Assembly (NCBI RefSeq): GCF_016863435.1
Contig: NZ_BOOW01000046.1
Span: 1 to 64,000 of the forward strand
DNA from: Sinosporangium siamense
Lineage (GTDB): Bacteria; Actinomycetota; Actinomycetes; Streptosporangiales; Streptosporangiaceae
Direction: 5' to 3'
Length of the DNA: 64,000 nucleotides
A program made the position numbers and the translations under genes. Positions 1 to 7,543 of the stretch are shown in pieces. Each line of letters starts with the position of its first letter. Position 1 is the first letter of the stretch. Under the pieces are notes generated by a model. That model was not told the origin of the DNA. It saw only the letters and a list, made by a program, of their open reading frames with translations, and did not search any database.

Positions 1-10
1 TTTTTGAGGA

Positions 11-34
11 GGGCCACCCTGGTTGGGGTGGCCC
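11..34 (+). terminator. Rho-independent-type hairpin at window start
   Basis: A 9-bp perfect stem, GGGCCACCC (11-19) and GGGTGGCCC (26-34), with a 6-nt loop is followed by a T-rich tail (TTCTTCTGTTT). It probably ends a gene lying just upstream of the window. A related hairpin with the same GGCCACC/GGTGGCC stem occurs at 1416-1437. Confidence 0.6.
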
Positions 35-487
35 TTCTTCTGTTTGGGGGGGTGTTTTGCTGGCCGCGGTGGGGTTGCCGGCCGGGGCTGGGCTGTTGGT
101 TGTGGGCTGGGTGGTCGGTTGCAGGTTTGGGTTGTTGGTCGTGGCTTGGGTTATTGGTTGTGGGGTTTGGGGGTTTTTGGTTTGTGGGGGTGGGCCGCTC
201 TGGTGGGTGACCCTTTTTGTGTTTTCGGGGTCTTCCGCTCGCGGAGCTCGATTCCATGCCATGGTGCATCGACTATGGCGCATGGACCTGGCGCATAGTT
301 CGTGCCGGCCGTAAGTGGGGGCCGTAAGTGGGGGCTCTTCACACAGACATGATCACGAGCGGCTGCTTTGGCTGTGCTGCAATCCCTTCACACCCAACCG
401 CTGTCGCCTGGTGGCGGATCTTGTTCAAGCTGACGTGCCCTACGTGGTCCATGTGTGGGGCGGGTTGACATCGACGGTCCTGCGGCT
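35..487. other. Non-coding, G/T-skewed stretch
   Basis: No convincing gene is visible. The top strand from about 40 to 205 is almost free of A and very rich in G and T, with many GGG runs, so the short reading frames there translate into Gly/Trp/Val strings unlike real proteins. A 15-bp direct repeat around GGCCGTAAGTGGGGG lies at about 307-336. A TTGACA hexamer (465-470) is present, but no clear -10 partner leads to a gene. Confidence 0.5.
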
Positions 488-862
488 CTACTCGTCATGT
501 ACTTTGTCCTGCGCGGGGCTGTCGGGTGTATTGGTTTCCTGTAGGGGGCTGAAGGGGTTGTGAGCTGCCCCGGCGGTTTCCATCTCGGCTGTCGGCTGGC
601 CCGGCTGAGGGTTCACTTGGCCAAGTGGGGGCGATAGCCGTACATCGTCGTCGGGGGTCCCGGGAGAGCCCGGGGGCCTCTTCGGAAACGTCGCCCAGAA
701 CGCGACGATCACAGCGGCCAAGCCGGCCAAGGCTGCGGCTGTGATCGTCACTTTGTTAGGGCTGTTCCACTGGAGCACTGCCAGCATCGTTGCCACGACA
801 GCCACCACTACCGCTGTCCCTGCCAATACCACCCGTCGTGCACTCATGTGTGCTTCATTCAC
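488..862 (-). CDS. Small putative membrane protein
   Basis: I do not recognise a family. The 124-residue product has two hydrophobic segments near its N-terminus, roughly residues 9-28 and 40-58. A Pro/Gly/Asp-rich hydrophilic tail of about 65 residues follows and is probably disordered. This layout fits a small inner-membrane protein with both ends on one side. Start choice is uncertain: the reading frame opens with GTG at 862, but an ATG five codons later (847) with a short GAAG upstream is an equally good candidate. It stands alone, with no operon partner, next to a decayed gene fragment, so an accessory or recently acquired region is likely. Confidence 0.45.
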   Translation of the reverse strand: MNEAHMSARRVVLAGTAVVVAVVATMLAVLQWNSPNKVTITAAALAGLAAVIVAFWATFPKRPPGSPGTPDDDVRLSPPLGQVNPQPGQPTAEMETAGAAHNPFSPLQETNTPDSPAQDKVHDE

Positions 863-969
863 CCCAAGCCACCGCGATCAACCCTTAGATCGGAGGATTG
901 GGCCAAACCTCGGTATAGCTGCTGGGCTAACCGTGGGTTGCGCTTGACAGGGAGTAGCTATGACGTACC

Positions 970-1246
970 TCAGGGCAAGGCCGGGATGACGGGTCCGTCG
1001 TCCGTGATGGCGATGTGTGTGTTCGATGGGGGCGGCCCGGCTGCCGTCGGTGGGGCGGAGGGTCCAGCCGTCGCCGTCGATCTGCTAGTCGTTGCCTCCT
1101 CCGGCCCTGAACATGGGTTCGATGGCGATGGCTGGGCCGTGGCGGAGGCGGTAGCCGCGGCCTGGGCGGCCGTGGTTGGGGAGGTGGGGGTCTTCGTGGC
1201 AACGGCGGCCGATGCCCTGGCCGCCGAAGTCGAGGGGCATGCCGCA
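970..1246 (-). pseudogene. Broken C-terminal fragment of methionine aminopeptidase (type I)
   Basis: Read on the minus strand from about 1246, the translation matches the C-terminal third of type I methionine aminopeptidases. [20 protein letters not shown] corresponds to the GGHGIG...HEDP...PNHGRPGRG block, followed by [12 protein letters not shown] (the IEPM metal-binding motif). After that come an in-frame TAG at 1085-1087, then DGWTLRPTDGSRAAPIEH, then a one-base frameshift, then THIAITDDGPVIPALP and a stop at 970. The metal-ligand His of GGHGIG is Gln. About 150 N-terminal residues are missing, so this is a relic and not a working enzyme. The intact map gene must lie elsewhere. Confidence 0.75.
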
Positions 1247-1570
1247 GCGGGCTGACCGGGCGACTTTGCGTCGTCGCCTGGGCAGGAGGACGGGCAGCAA
1301 GATCGGCCGATGTCGGCCTGATCGCCTCTCATCTGCATGTTGGATGATTGCGGTTGGTGGGTTCCGCAGTGGGGGCTCAAGGATGTACGGGGGCTTGCTA
1401 GGCTGGTGGGTGCCGGGCCACCCCCACCAGGGTGGCCTTTATCGCGTAGTGCGGGATGACGAAGCGGGCATGGCCCGGGGCCGGACGACGTCCGATTTGC
1501 GGACCGCCTGATCCGTGACGGCTGGGAAGCCGAAGGCGAGTTCGCCGAGCAAGCCAACGAATGGACAGAA
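1247..1570. other. Intergenic region with hairpin; coding-like stretch before the RGG/TPR gene
   Basis: No complete gene is visible. The hairpin at 1416-1437 lies here. From about 1460 to 1570 the frame of the downstream TPR gene stays open back to a TGA at 1457 and reads sensibly (DDVRFADRLIRDGWEAEGEF, continuing into the gene), but it contains no ATG, GTG or TTG start upstream of 1571. It may be a remnant of a longer N-terminus or of a fused gene. Confidence 0.35.
1416..1437 (+). terminator. Hairpin terminator candidate
   Basis: A 7-bp stem, GGCCACC (1416-1422) and GGTGGCC (1431-1437), with an 8-nt loop is followed by TTTAT. It has the same stem sequence as the hairpin at 11-34, which suggests a duplicated terminator bracketing this accessory segment. 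Confidence 0.45.
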
Positions 1571-4069
1571 GTGAACAGAGAAGACGGGCGTGGCGGCGCG
1601 GGCCGACGCGAAGAGGGCGGATACCGCGGGTCGGGTGGAGACCGGCGAGGCGGATATCGCGACGACCGGGACAGGGGCGGTCTTCCCGGCGAGGGGCCGC
1701 GCTATGGTGAGCGGCGGTCATATGGTTCCCGCGATTCTGGCGATCGCCCACGTTACCAGCGCGACGACCGTGACTCTCGCGGCGACCGTGATGCCCGTGG
1801 TGATCGAGACGGACGTGACAGCCGGGACCGTCGGGACTCCCGAGGGAGCGGCGATCGTCCCTACCGCTCCAGCGATCGTGGAGATCGCCCCTATCGTGAC
1901 CGTGACTCCGGTGGAGACCGTCCGTACCGCGACCGTGACTCGTCCGGTGGCGGCGGTCGTCCTTACCGCTCAGGAGATCGCGACCGTGGCGGTCGGTTCG
2001 GTGATCGCCCGTCTTCTGGTGATTCACGCGGTGGCGGCGGTCGTCCGTACCGCGACCGTGACTCGTTTGGCGGCGGCGGCCGGCCATATCGTGACCGTGA
2101 CTCCGGTGGGGACCGCCCCTACCGCGACCGTGACGCCTCCGGCGGCGGCGGTCGTCCGTACCGCGATCGTGACTCCGGCGGCGATCGTCCCTACCGTTCG
2201 GGAGGGCGTCCCTTCAGCGGCCCGCGTGACAACGACCGTGGGGACCGTCCGTTCCGCGACCGTGACTCCTACCGGGGCGACCGGCCGTCCTATCGGTCCA
2301 ACGATCGTGGCGACCGGCCGTATCGCTCGGACGACCGTCCCTCTCACGGCGGCCCTCGCTCGGGCGACCGTCCTTCCTACGGCGGCCCTCGCTCCGGTGA
2401 CCGTCCTTCCTATGGTGGTCCCCGCTCGGGCGACCGTCCTTCCTACGGTGGCCCTCGCTCCGGTGACCGTCCTTCCTACGGTGGTCCCCGCTCGGGCGAC
2501 CGTCCTTCCTACGGCGGACCTCGTACGGGTGACCGTCCGCGACGCTTCGAGGACCGGGGCGACCGTGGTGATCGTGGTGACCGCGGTTTCGAGCGGCGTG
2601 GCGACCGTCCCCACGGCGACCGTGACAACCGTGGCTTCGGCGACCGGGGCGACCGGGGCGACCGTGGTGATCGCCCGTTCCGTGACTCGCGCGGGGGCGA
2701 CCGTCCTTACCGTTCAGGAGATCGCGACCGTGGTGGTCGCTTCGGTGATCGCCCGTCTTATGGTGATTCACGCGGTGGCGGCGGTCGTCCGTACCGCGAC
2801 CGTGACGGAGGCGACCGCGACCGGCCCTTCCGCTCCGGCGAGCGGGGCGACCGCGAGTCCTTCCGGAGGGAGGAGAGCGGCTCGCGAAGCCGGTACGGCA
2901 AGCCGGACCGTCCGCGTGACGATCACGAGCGTGCGGACGACACCCGTGAGCGGCTCCCCGAGCTTGAGCCCGACATCACGGCGGACGAGCTCGACCGCGA
3001 GATGTGGGAAGGCCTGCGGTCTCTCCCGCTGGACCTCGCCGACCTCGTCGCCCGCCACCTTGTCGCCGCGGAACGGGCCCTTTCCCGCGAGGACATCGAA
3101 AAGGCCTACGAGCACGCCAAGGTCGCACGACGCTTCGCGGCCCGCATCGGGGTCGTTCGTGAGGTCTCAGGCGTCACGGCCTACCGGGCCGGACAGTTCT
3201 CCGAGGCGCTGAGCGACCTGCGGGCGGCTCGGCGTATGACCGGGTCTGAGGCATACCTGCCGATCATGGCTGACTGTGAGCGTGGGCTGGGGCGTCCGGA
3301 GCGTGCCCTCGACCTGGTGCGTTCTCACGAAGCCGACAAGCTTGATCGGGAGGGCAGGATCGAGCTGACCATCGTCGAGTCGGGCGCCCGCCGCGACCTC
3401 GGCCAGTTCGACGCCGCCGTGATCACCCTTCAGCGCCTTCCCGAACTTCGTGACCCCCGGCCTCAGGCCTGGTCGGCGCGCCTCGCGTTCGCATATGCCG
3501 ACGCTTTGGCTCAGGCCGGCCACCAGGCTGCGGCGATCGAGTGGTTCGAGCGTGCGGTCGAGTTCGATGAGGACGGCGAGACGGACGCGGCCGAGCGTTA
3601 TGCGGAGCTGACCGGCACCGCCGTGGCGTACATCGAGGATATCGAGGAGGGGGCTGAAGGGGACGAGGCCAAGGACGAGGTCGAACTCGACGACTTGGCT
3701 GAGCTCAACGCCCAGATCGCTGAAGCGGACGAGTTGGAGGAGCACCTTCCTGAGGCGGAGTCCTCCGAGGAGCTTGTCTCCGACGAGGTCGCCGCGGCGG
3801 AGCCCTCCGAGGAACTCGCGTCCGACGAGGTCGCCGGGGCGGAGTCCGCTGAGGAGCCCGTGTCCGACGAGGTCACCGAAGAGCCTTCCGAGGAGAAGGC
3901 GGCGGCGGCCAGCTCGCCCGAGTCCGGTGAGGTGGCCAAGCCGGCCGCAGCCGCCGCAACGGAAGAGCCTGCCGAGAAGGCCACGTCTGGGGTCAGTCCG
4001 GCCTTCATCGAGCCGGACTTCGGCGACGCTCTCGAAACCCCTGCATCAGAGGCCAAGCGCGAAGACTGA
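1571..4069 (+). CDS. RGG/RDRD-rich TPR protein
   Basis: The 832-residue product has three zones. Residues 1 to about 450 are an intrinsically disordered Arg/Asp/Gly/Ser/Tyr-rich region built of repeats. These include GDRPYRDRDSGG-like units and six near-identical DRPSYGGPRSG units (about 2340-2530), and they resemble RGG boxes that bind RNA or drive condensation. Residues about 465-680 are helical with TPR-like periodicity (ALSREDIEKAYEHAKVARRF, AALDLV-type helices). The last 150 residues are acidic Glu/Ala/Ser repeats (PSEELASDEVAG). TPR proteins of this kind occur upstream of the tlyA block in actinobacteria (compare M. tuberculosis Rv1691, which lacks the long RGG part). Start is GTG 1571; no strong ribosome-binding site is seen. 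Function is unproven; an RNA-associated scaffold is inferred. Confidence 0.85.
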   Translation: MNREDGRGGAGRREEGGYRGSGGDRRGGYRDDRDRGGLPGEGPRYGERRSYGSRDSGDRPRYQRDDRDSRGDRDARGDRDGRDSRDRRDSRGSGDRPYRSSDRGDRPYRDRDSGGDRPYRDRDSSGGGGRPYRSGDRDRGGRFGDRPSSGDSRGGGGRPYRDRDSFGGGGRPYRDRDSGGDRPYRDRDASGGGGRPYRDRDSGGDRPYRSGGRPFSGPRDNDRGDRPFRDRDSYRGDRPSYRSNDRGDRPYRSDDRPSHGGPRSGDRPSYGGPRSGDRPSYGGPRSGDRPSYGGPRSGDRPSYGGPRSGDRPSYGGPRTGDRPRRFEDRGDRGDRGDRGFERRGDRPHGDRDNRGFGDRGDRGDRGDRPFRDSRGGDRPYRSGDRDRGGRFGDRPSYGDSRGGGGRPYRDRDGGDRDRPFRSGERGDRESFRREESGSRSRYGKPDRPRDDHERADDTRERLPELEPDITADELDREMWEGLRSLPLDLADLVARHLVAAERALSREDIEKAYEHAKVARRFAARIGVVREVSGVTAYRAGQFSEALSDLRAARRMTGSEAYLPIMADCERGLGRPERALDLVRSHEADKLDREGRIELTIVESGARRDLGQFDAAVITLQRLPELRDPRPQAWSARLAFAYADALAQAGHQAAAIEWFERAVEFDEDGETDAAERYAELTGTAVAYIEDIEEGAEGDEAKDEVELDDLAELNAQIAEADELEEHLPEAESSEELVSDEVAAAEPSEELASDEVAGAESAEEPVSDEVTEEPSEEKAAAASSPESGEVAKPAAAAATEEPAEKATSGVSPAFIEPDFGDALETPASEAKRED
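2346..2530 (+). repeat. 33-bp tandem repeats inside the RGG/TPR gene
   Basis: About six copies of a 33-bp unit encode DRPSYGGPRSG (the first reads DRPSHGGPRSG and the last ends in RTG). Copies differ mainly at synonymous third positions and in two alternating versions (CGGCCCTCGCTCCGG and TGGTCCCCGCTCGGG), which suggests expansion by duplication of a two-unit block. Confidence 0.8.
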
Positions 4070-4100
4070 GCCTTGGCTTAAGTTCGTTTCCATGCGCTAA

Positions 4101-4135
4101 GGGCGCCAGGTGAGGTACCTACCTGGCGCCCTTTT
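4101..4135 (+). terminator. Rho-independent terminator after the RGG/TPR gene
   Basis: An 11-bp perfect stem, GGGCGCCAGGT (4101-4111) and ACCTGGCGCCC (4121-4131), with a 9-nt loop is followed directly by TTTT (4132-4135). Confidence 0.9.
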
Positions 4136-4255
4136 GCGTTGCCTGGTGCGGCGATGCCGCCTGTCTGGTGTGAAGTGGCCTCTAAGGACCGATGCAGGTT
4201 CCTACCGGGAGTGGTGGAGTGTCCTCCTGCCGCTCACCACGGATCAGCCAGCAGA

Positions 4256-4566
4256 GTTGCGACCCCTCGCGAGGGGCTCGCGAGGGCCATGAGGACCCGG
4301 ACCTCGTTCTCCGGGTAGCTGCGGTGCCCGCGTTGAGACCCCTCGAAAGGGACTCGAAAGGGTCATGAAGACTCGTTTCCACATCCCACGCGTATGCCTG
4401 CATTTCGTTGGGACCCCTCGCTAGGGCTACGAAGGACACGCCCACGGGATGTGGGAGGCACCCGGAACGGTGTCGAGACCCCTCGCCAGGGCTATGAGGA
4501 CAAGACATGCGGCACATGCCACGGCAATGGCCACGTGTCGAGACCCTTCGCAAGGGCTATGAGAAC
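4256..4566. CRISPR. Decayed CRISPR-like array: five degenerate repeats, four spacers
   Basis: Five related repeats lie at 4256-4296, 4332-4372, 4407-4437, 4472-4501 and 4537-4566. Four unrelated spacers separate them, with very regular lengths of 35, 34, 34 and 35 nt. The repeats share a start GTYGRGACCCYTCG, a short palindrome CCCT..AGGG and an end ATGAGGAC (ATGAAGAC, ACGAAGGAC and ATGAGAAC in variants). Read on the minus strand the ends become GTCCTCAT...GGGGTCGCAAC, similar to CRISPR repeats I know from actinomycetes. The first two repeats are 41 nt because the palindrome core is duplicated; the others are 30-31 nt. No cas gene lies within the window, and the repeats are too diverged for an active array, so it is most likely an orphan relic. 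Confidence 0.7.
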
Positions 4567-4690
4567 CCCAAAGTAACGTTCCACGTCAGCGCGGATGATC
4601 CGTCCGGCTTGTCGAGCAACTGTTCTTGCAGTGTGCCGATCTGCATGACCCCTGGGCGGCCTGCTGCAATCTACAACATCCTGACCCCCC

Positions 4691-5617
4691 TCAGGGAGAG
4701 ACGCGGTCGAGCCAGTGGAGGATTCCTGCCACGTTGGACGGGGCTCCGCTGAGTAGTTCGAACTGTTCGGCGGTTTCGTCGTCGGCGCTCAGGGCTGTGT
4801 AGCGTTCGCGGGTGCGGTCGCGGACCATGGCGATGGCGTGGTCGAGGTCCATGCCTTCGGATTTGGCCTGGCGAGTGAGGTCTACCCAGATGCGCAGTTC
4901 CTCGGCAGACCTGTCCAGGGTGTCCTGTACCTCCTTCACCGGGCCGTAGTGGCTGAACAGGAGCCGTTCGGGGCCTAGGTCCTGGAAAAGGGCTATGGAG
5001 TTCAGGGCGGTGTCGAGGTCGAAGTCCGGTGGGGGTGTGGCGGGGCGTAGGTCGCCGGTCTGGGGGAGGTATACGCCGGCCGCGTCTCCGACGTACAGGT
5101 CGCCCGTGCCGGAGTCGATGAGGCCCACGTGGTGCTTGGCGTGGCCGGGGGAGTAATGGCTGGACAGCGTGCGGCCGTTGCCGAGGTCGATGGCGCCGGT
5201 GTCGCCCAGGGCGCGGATGCGGGATGCCTCGGTGGGGGACAGTTCGCCGAATAGGGTGTCGAGCCGGTCGCCCCACACCATGCGGGCGCTGGCCATCAGG
5301 CGCGTGGGGTCGGCGAGGTGGCGAGCGCCCTTCTCGTGGACGACCACTTCGGCTGAGGGAAAGAACCTGGCGATGTCGCCCACACCGCCTGCATGGTCCA
5401 GGTGGATGTGTGTGACGACGACCGTGGCGAGGTCGTCGGGGCCGACGCCCAGGTCGTGGAGGGCGTCGCGGACGACCGGTGCGGAGGTGGAGGTGCCCGT
5501 CTCCACCAGACACGGTCGATCGCTGAGGATCAGGTAACCGGCGGTGATTCCGGAGAATCCCGCCATACGCGTATCGATCTCGTAGACGTCGCCGCCGAGT
5601 GCGGTGATGTTTTCCAC
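4691..5617 (-). CDS. Metallo-beta-lactamase-fold hydrolase
   Basis: The 308-residue product carries the zinc-binding signature of the MBL superfamily. THIHLDHAGG (HxHxDH) is at about residues 89-98, YSPGHAKHHVGL supplies the next His, and a GDAAGVYLPQTGD motif supplies the bridging Asp. The fold starts with GGDVYEIDTR, as in single-domain hydrolases of the glyoxalase-II/lactonase type. C-terminal residues from about 205 form a helical extension seen in many soluble actinobacterial MBL hydrolases. The substrate is unknown. The gene runs divergently from the SSB-like gene with about 115 bp between them. It starts with ATG at 5617 and stops at 4691, close to the CRISPR-like relic. Confidence 0.85.
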   Translation of the reverse strand: MENITALGGDVYEIDTRMAGFSGITAGYLILSDRPCLVETGTSTSAPVVRDALHDLGVGPDDLATVVVTHIHLDHAGGVGDIARFFPSAEVVVHEKGARHLADPTRLMASARMVWGDRLDTLFGELSPTEASRIRALGDTGAIDLGNGRTLSSHYSPGHAKHHVGLIDSGTGDLYVGDAAGVYLPQTGDLRPATPPPDFDLDTALNSIALFQDLGPERLLFSHYGPVKEVQDTLDRSAEELRIWVDLTRQAKSEGMDLDHAIAMVRDRTRERYTALSADDETAEQFELLSGAPSNVAGILHWLDRVSP

Positions 5618-5733
5618 AGGTCACCTCGGTGCTGGAGCTGTATCCACAGATTGGCGATCAGGCCATTTCGCGGGTGCTCACATCGTAGAGAGTGGTCCTC
5701 GCGACGGAGCACCCCGCCCATGAGGAGGATCAC

Positions 5734-7077
5734 ATGGACCGCAACGATGTCGTCCTGATCGGCCGGCTTTCCGCTGAGCCTGAGCGCCGATCGTTGCCCT
5801 CGGAGAGTCCGCTTGTCACGTGGCGGGTGATCGTGCGGCGCCACCGGCGACCTCCGGTGAGAGTCGACAGCATCCGATGTGTGACATACGACCTGGAGGT
5901 GGCCGCCGGACTGGAGGAATGCGTCCCAGGTGATGTGATCGAGGTGATCGGAGCCCTGAGACGTCGCTTTCTCGCCAACCGCAACACCTATATGGAGGTG
6001 GAGGCCACAGCGGTGCGCCCCTACCTCGCGCCGGCCCCGGTCGAGGAGGAAACCTTGGTGCCCGTCGGTCCGCGATCAGTCGACTCACTGGTGAGATCGG
6101 GAGCCTTCGAGCTGCAGACGGAGGAACAGGGGGCACTGCCGATCACCATTGGATGCGGGAGCCGGGAGGTGGGGCAAGGAGGCGGACAGGACCCGGGGGT
6201 GCGGTACGGCAGGAGCCAAGCCCAAGGACAGCGGGACAGGTCGGCCTGGGGCTGCGATAGAGGGGGCGGTGCAGGACCAGAGCAGGAACACGCTGAAATA
6301 CAAGATCAAGGCCCGGTTTGCGATGCCGTACAGGGAGATCAGGGCACACGGTGTGGAAGCGGGAGTGCATGTCGAAAGTGCGATGAAGATCGATCAGGTG
6401 CTGGCAACGCTCGAGCTGATCGATGCTTCGGCGAGGGAAAGAAGGCCGACGGTAGGGGGAAGACGGTCGATCAGCGGCATCGTGCGGACGATGTCTTTCC
6501 GGAGCGTTCCAAGGCACCGGTTGAGGTGGTTGCCAAGGGCGACGACGTCACCAGGTCGATAAACGGCCAGGGGGCGACGGCGGAGCGACCTGAGCGGGAG
6601 GGCTCGGGGGAGGTGCTCGGCGGCTTGTCTCCTGTGCCTGCCAAGCGGAAGTCCCCCGAGCCTGCCGAGAGGACGTCTCCCGAGCCTGCCAAGAGGACGT
6701 CTCCCGAGCCCGCCAAGGGAAAGCAGCGCGATGACGGGCAACAGGCCCTGTTCCCTCCCATCGGTGCGACTGCTCGCAATAAACGGGGTCAATCGGTGAT
6801 CTTCCTGGGCTGGGGGAGGCGAGCGGGAAAGCGGAAAGGTCATGAAGGTGGAAAAGAGGGATCCGGCCAAGAGGAGGTGTCGGGGCGGAGATGGCAGAAG
6901 GCGGCGGCCGACACCACGTCAGAATCCGCCGACTCTTGCCCAACTGCCCTCATCCTCCGACGTGAGGGCATCGCAGGTTACGCCGCGACGCCTGAACAGA
7001 GTGAGGGCCAGGTCGCCGGGGCTCTCGATCCGACCGAGGAGCAAGACGGAGGTTCCCAGGTGGCACGTTCCGCTTAG
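5734..7077 (+). CDS. SSB-like OB-fold protein with a long unusual C-terminal tail
   Basis: The first 105 or so residues match single-stranded-DNA-binding OB folds: MDRNDVVLIGRLSAEPE, then WRVIVRR, then VTYDLEVAAGLEECVPGDVI, then VIGALRRRFLANRNTYMEVE. I chose ATG 5734 because GAGGAGG (5720-5726) precedes it; the frame stays open upstream to 5692. The remaining 330 residues are Gly/Arg/Gln/Cys-rich with poor GC3 bias. They do not look like a normal domain, but they include a 24-bp tandem repeat encoding PAKRTSPE. The tail may be a true disordered extension or the result of a frameshift that lets a short SSB-like gene run on past about 6136. The N-terminal call is firm; the end is uncertain. Confidence 0.6.
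   Translation: MDRNDVVLIGRLSAEPERRSLPSESPLVTWRVIVRRHRRPPVRVDSIRCVTYDLEVAAGLEECVPGDVIEVIGALRRRFLANRNTYMEVEATAVRPYLAPAPVEEETLVPVGPRSVDSLVRSGAFELQTEEQGALPITIGCGSREVGQGGGQDPGVRYGRSQAQGQRDRSAWGCDRGGGAGPEQEHAEIQDQGPVCDAVQGDQGTRCGSGSACRKCDEDRSGAGNARADRCFGEGKKADGRGKTVDQRHRADDVFPERSKAPVEVVAKGDDVTRSINGQGATAERPEREGSGEVLGGLSPVPAKRKSPEPAERTSPEPAKRTSPEPAKGKQRDDGQQALFPPIGATARNKRGQSVIFLGWGRRAGKRKGHEGGKEGSGQEEVSGRRWQKAAADTTSESADSCPTALILRREGIAGYAATPEQSEGQVAGALDPTEEQDGGSQVARSA
6637..6717 (+). repeat. 24-bp tandem repeats in the SSB-like tail
   Basis: Three full copies (6637-6660, 6661-6684, 6685-6708) and a partial fourth encode PAKRKSPE, PAERTSPE, PAKRTSPE and PAKG. The (S/T)P and Lys/Arg pattern resembles tails of DNA-binding proteins. 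Confidence 0.75.
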
Positions 7078-7543
7078 CTGACGGGATGGTGCCAGATCTG
7101 GGGCTCATCCGGCCAGGACGTGGCAGTTGCCGTGGGTAGGGGACGAGTTCTCGGTGCTTCATTCCGCGATGCCAAGTGTGGTGCGGTTTGACGGCCGCCG
7201 CTTGTTTGGCGGTGGTCAGCTAGATGCTGGACGTGACCAAGATCCTCCGGCTCACCCTTCAGGGATGCGCCCTGCGGGGGCGGTTGGACGAGTCGGCTGG
7301 AAGGGCTCCTTGGTTGGACGAGTTCCCTGGTTAGGCGCTGGCCGATGGGGTCATCAGATACCTCAGACAGGGAGGAATTGGACGCCTGCGGAGCAGGGCA
7401 GGGGCAGGCGCTTCGCCGCCAGGCGGAACGCTGTTTTCAGACACCAGAGGCTGAGGCTTCGGTCCACCGGGGGCCATCGGGGGAGGGGGACTGCCGTTGG
7501 CGGGTTCTGTGGCCTCCGATTGGTGGACCGATCGCCGGGGGCC
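7078..7543. other. Intergenic region, no gene recognised
   Basis: The 466-bp gap lies between the SSB-like gene and the convergent DUF1015 gene. Short plus-strand frames here have Trp/Gly/Arg-rich translations without any family motif and run into the DUF1015 gene. Two copies of TTGGACGAGT (around 7275 and 7314) and the run of GGTTGGACGAG elements suggest local duplication. No terminator with a T tract was found. Confidence 0.4.

Noticed and set aside
4182-4553. Short frames over the CRISPR-like relic
   Set aside because: They run through the repeats and spacers alike with no sensible protein.
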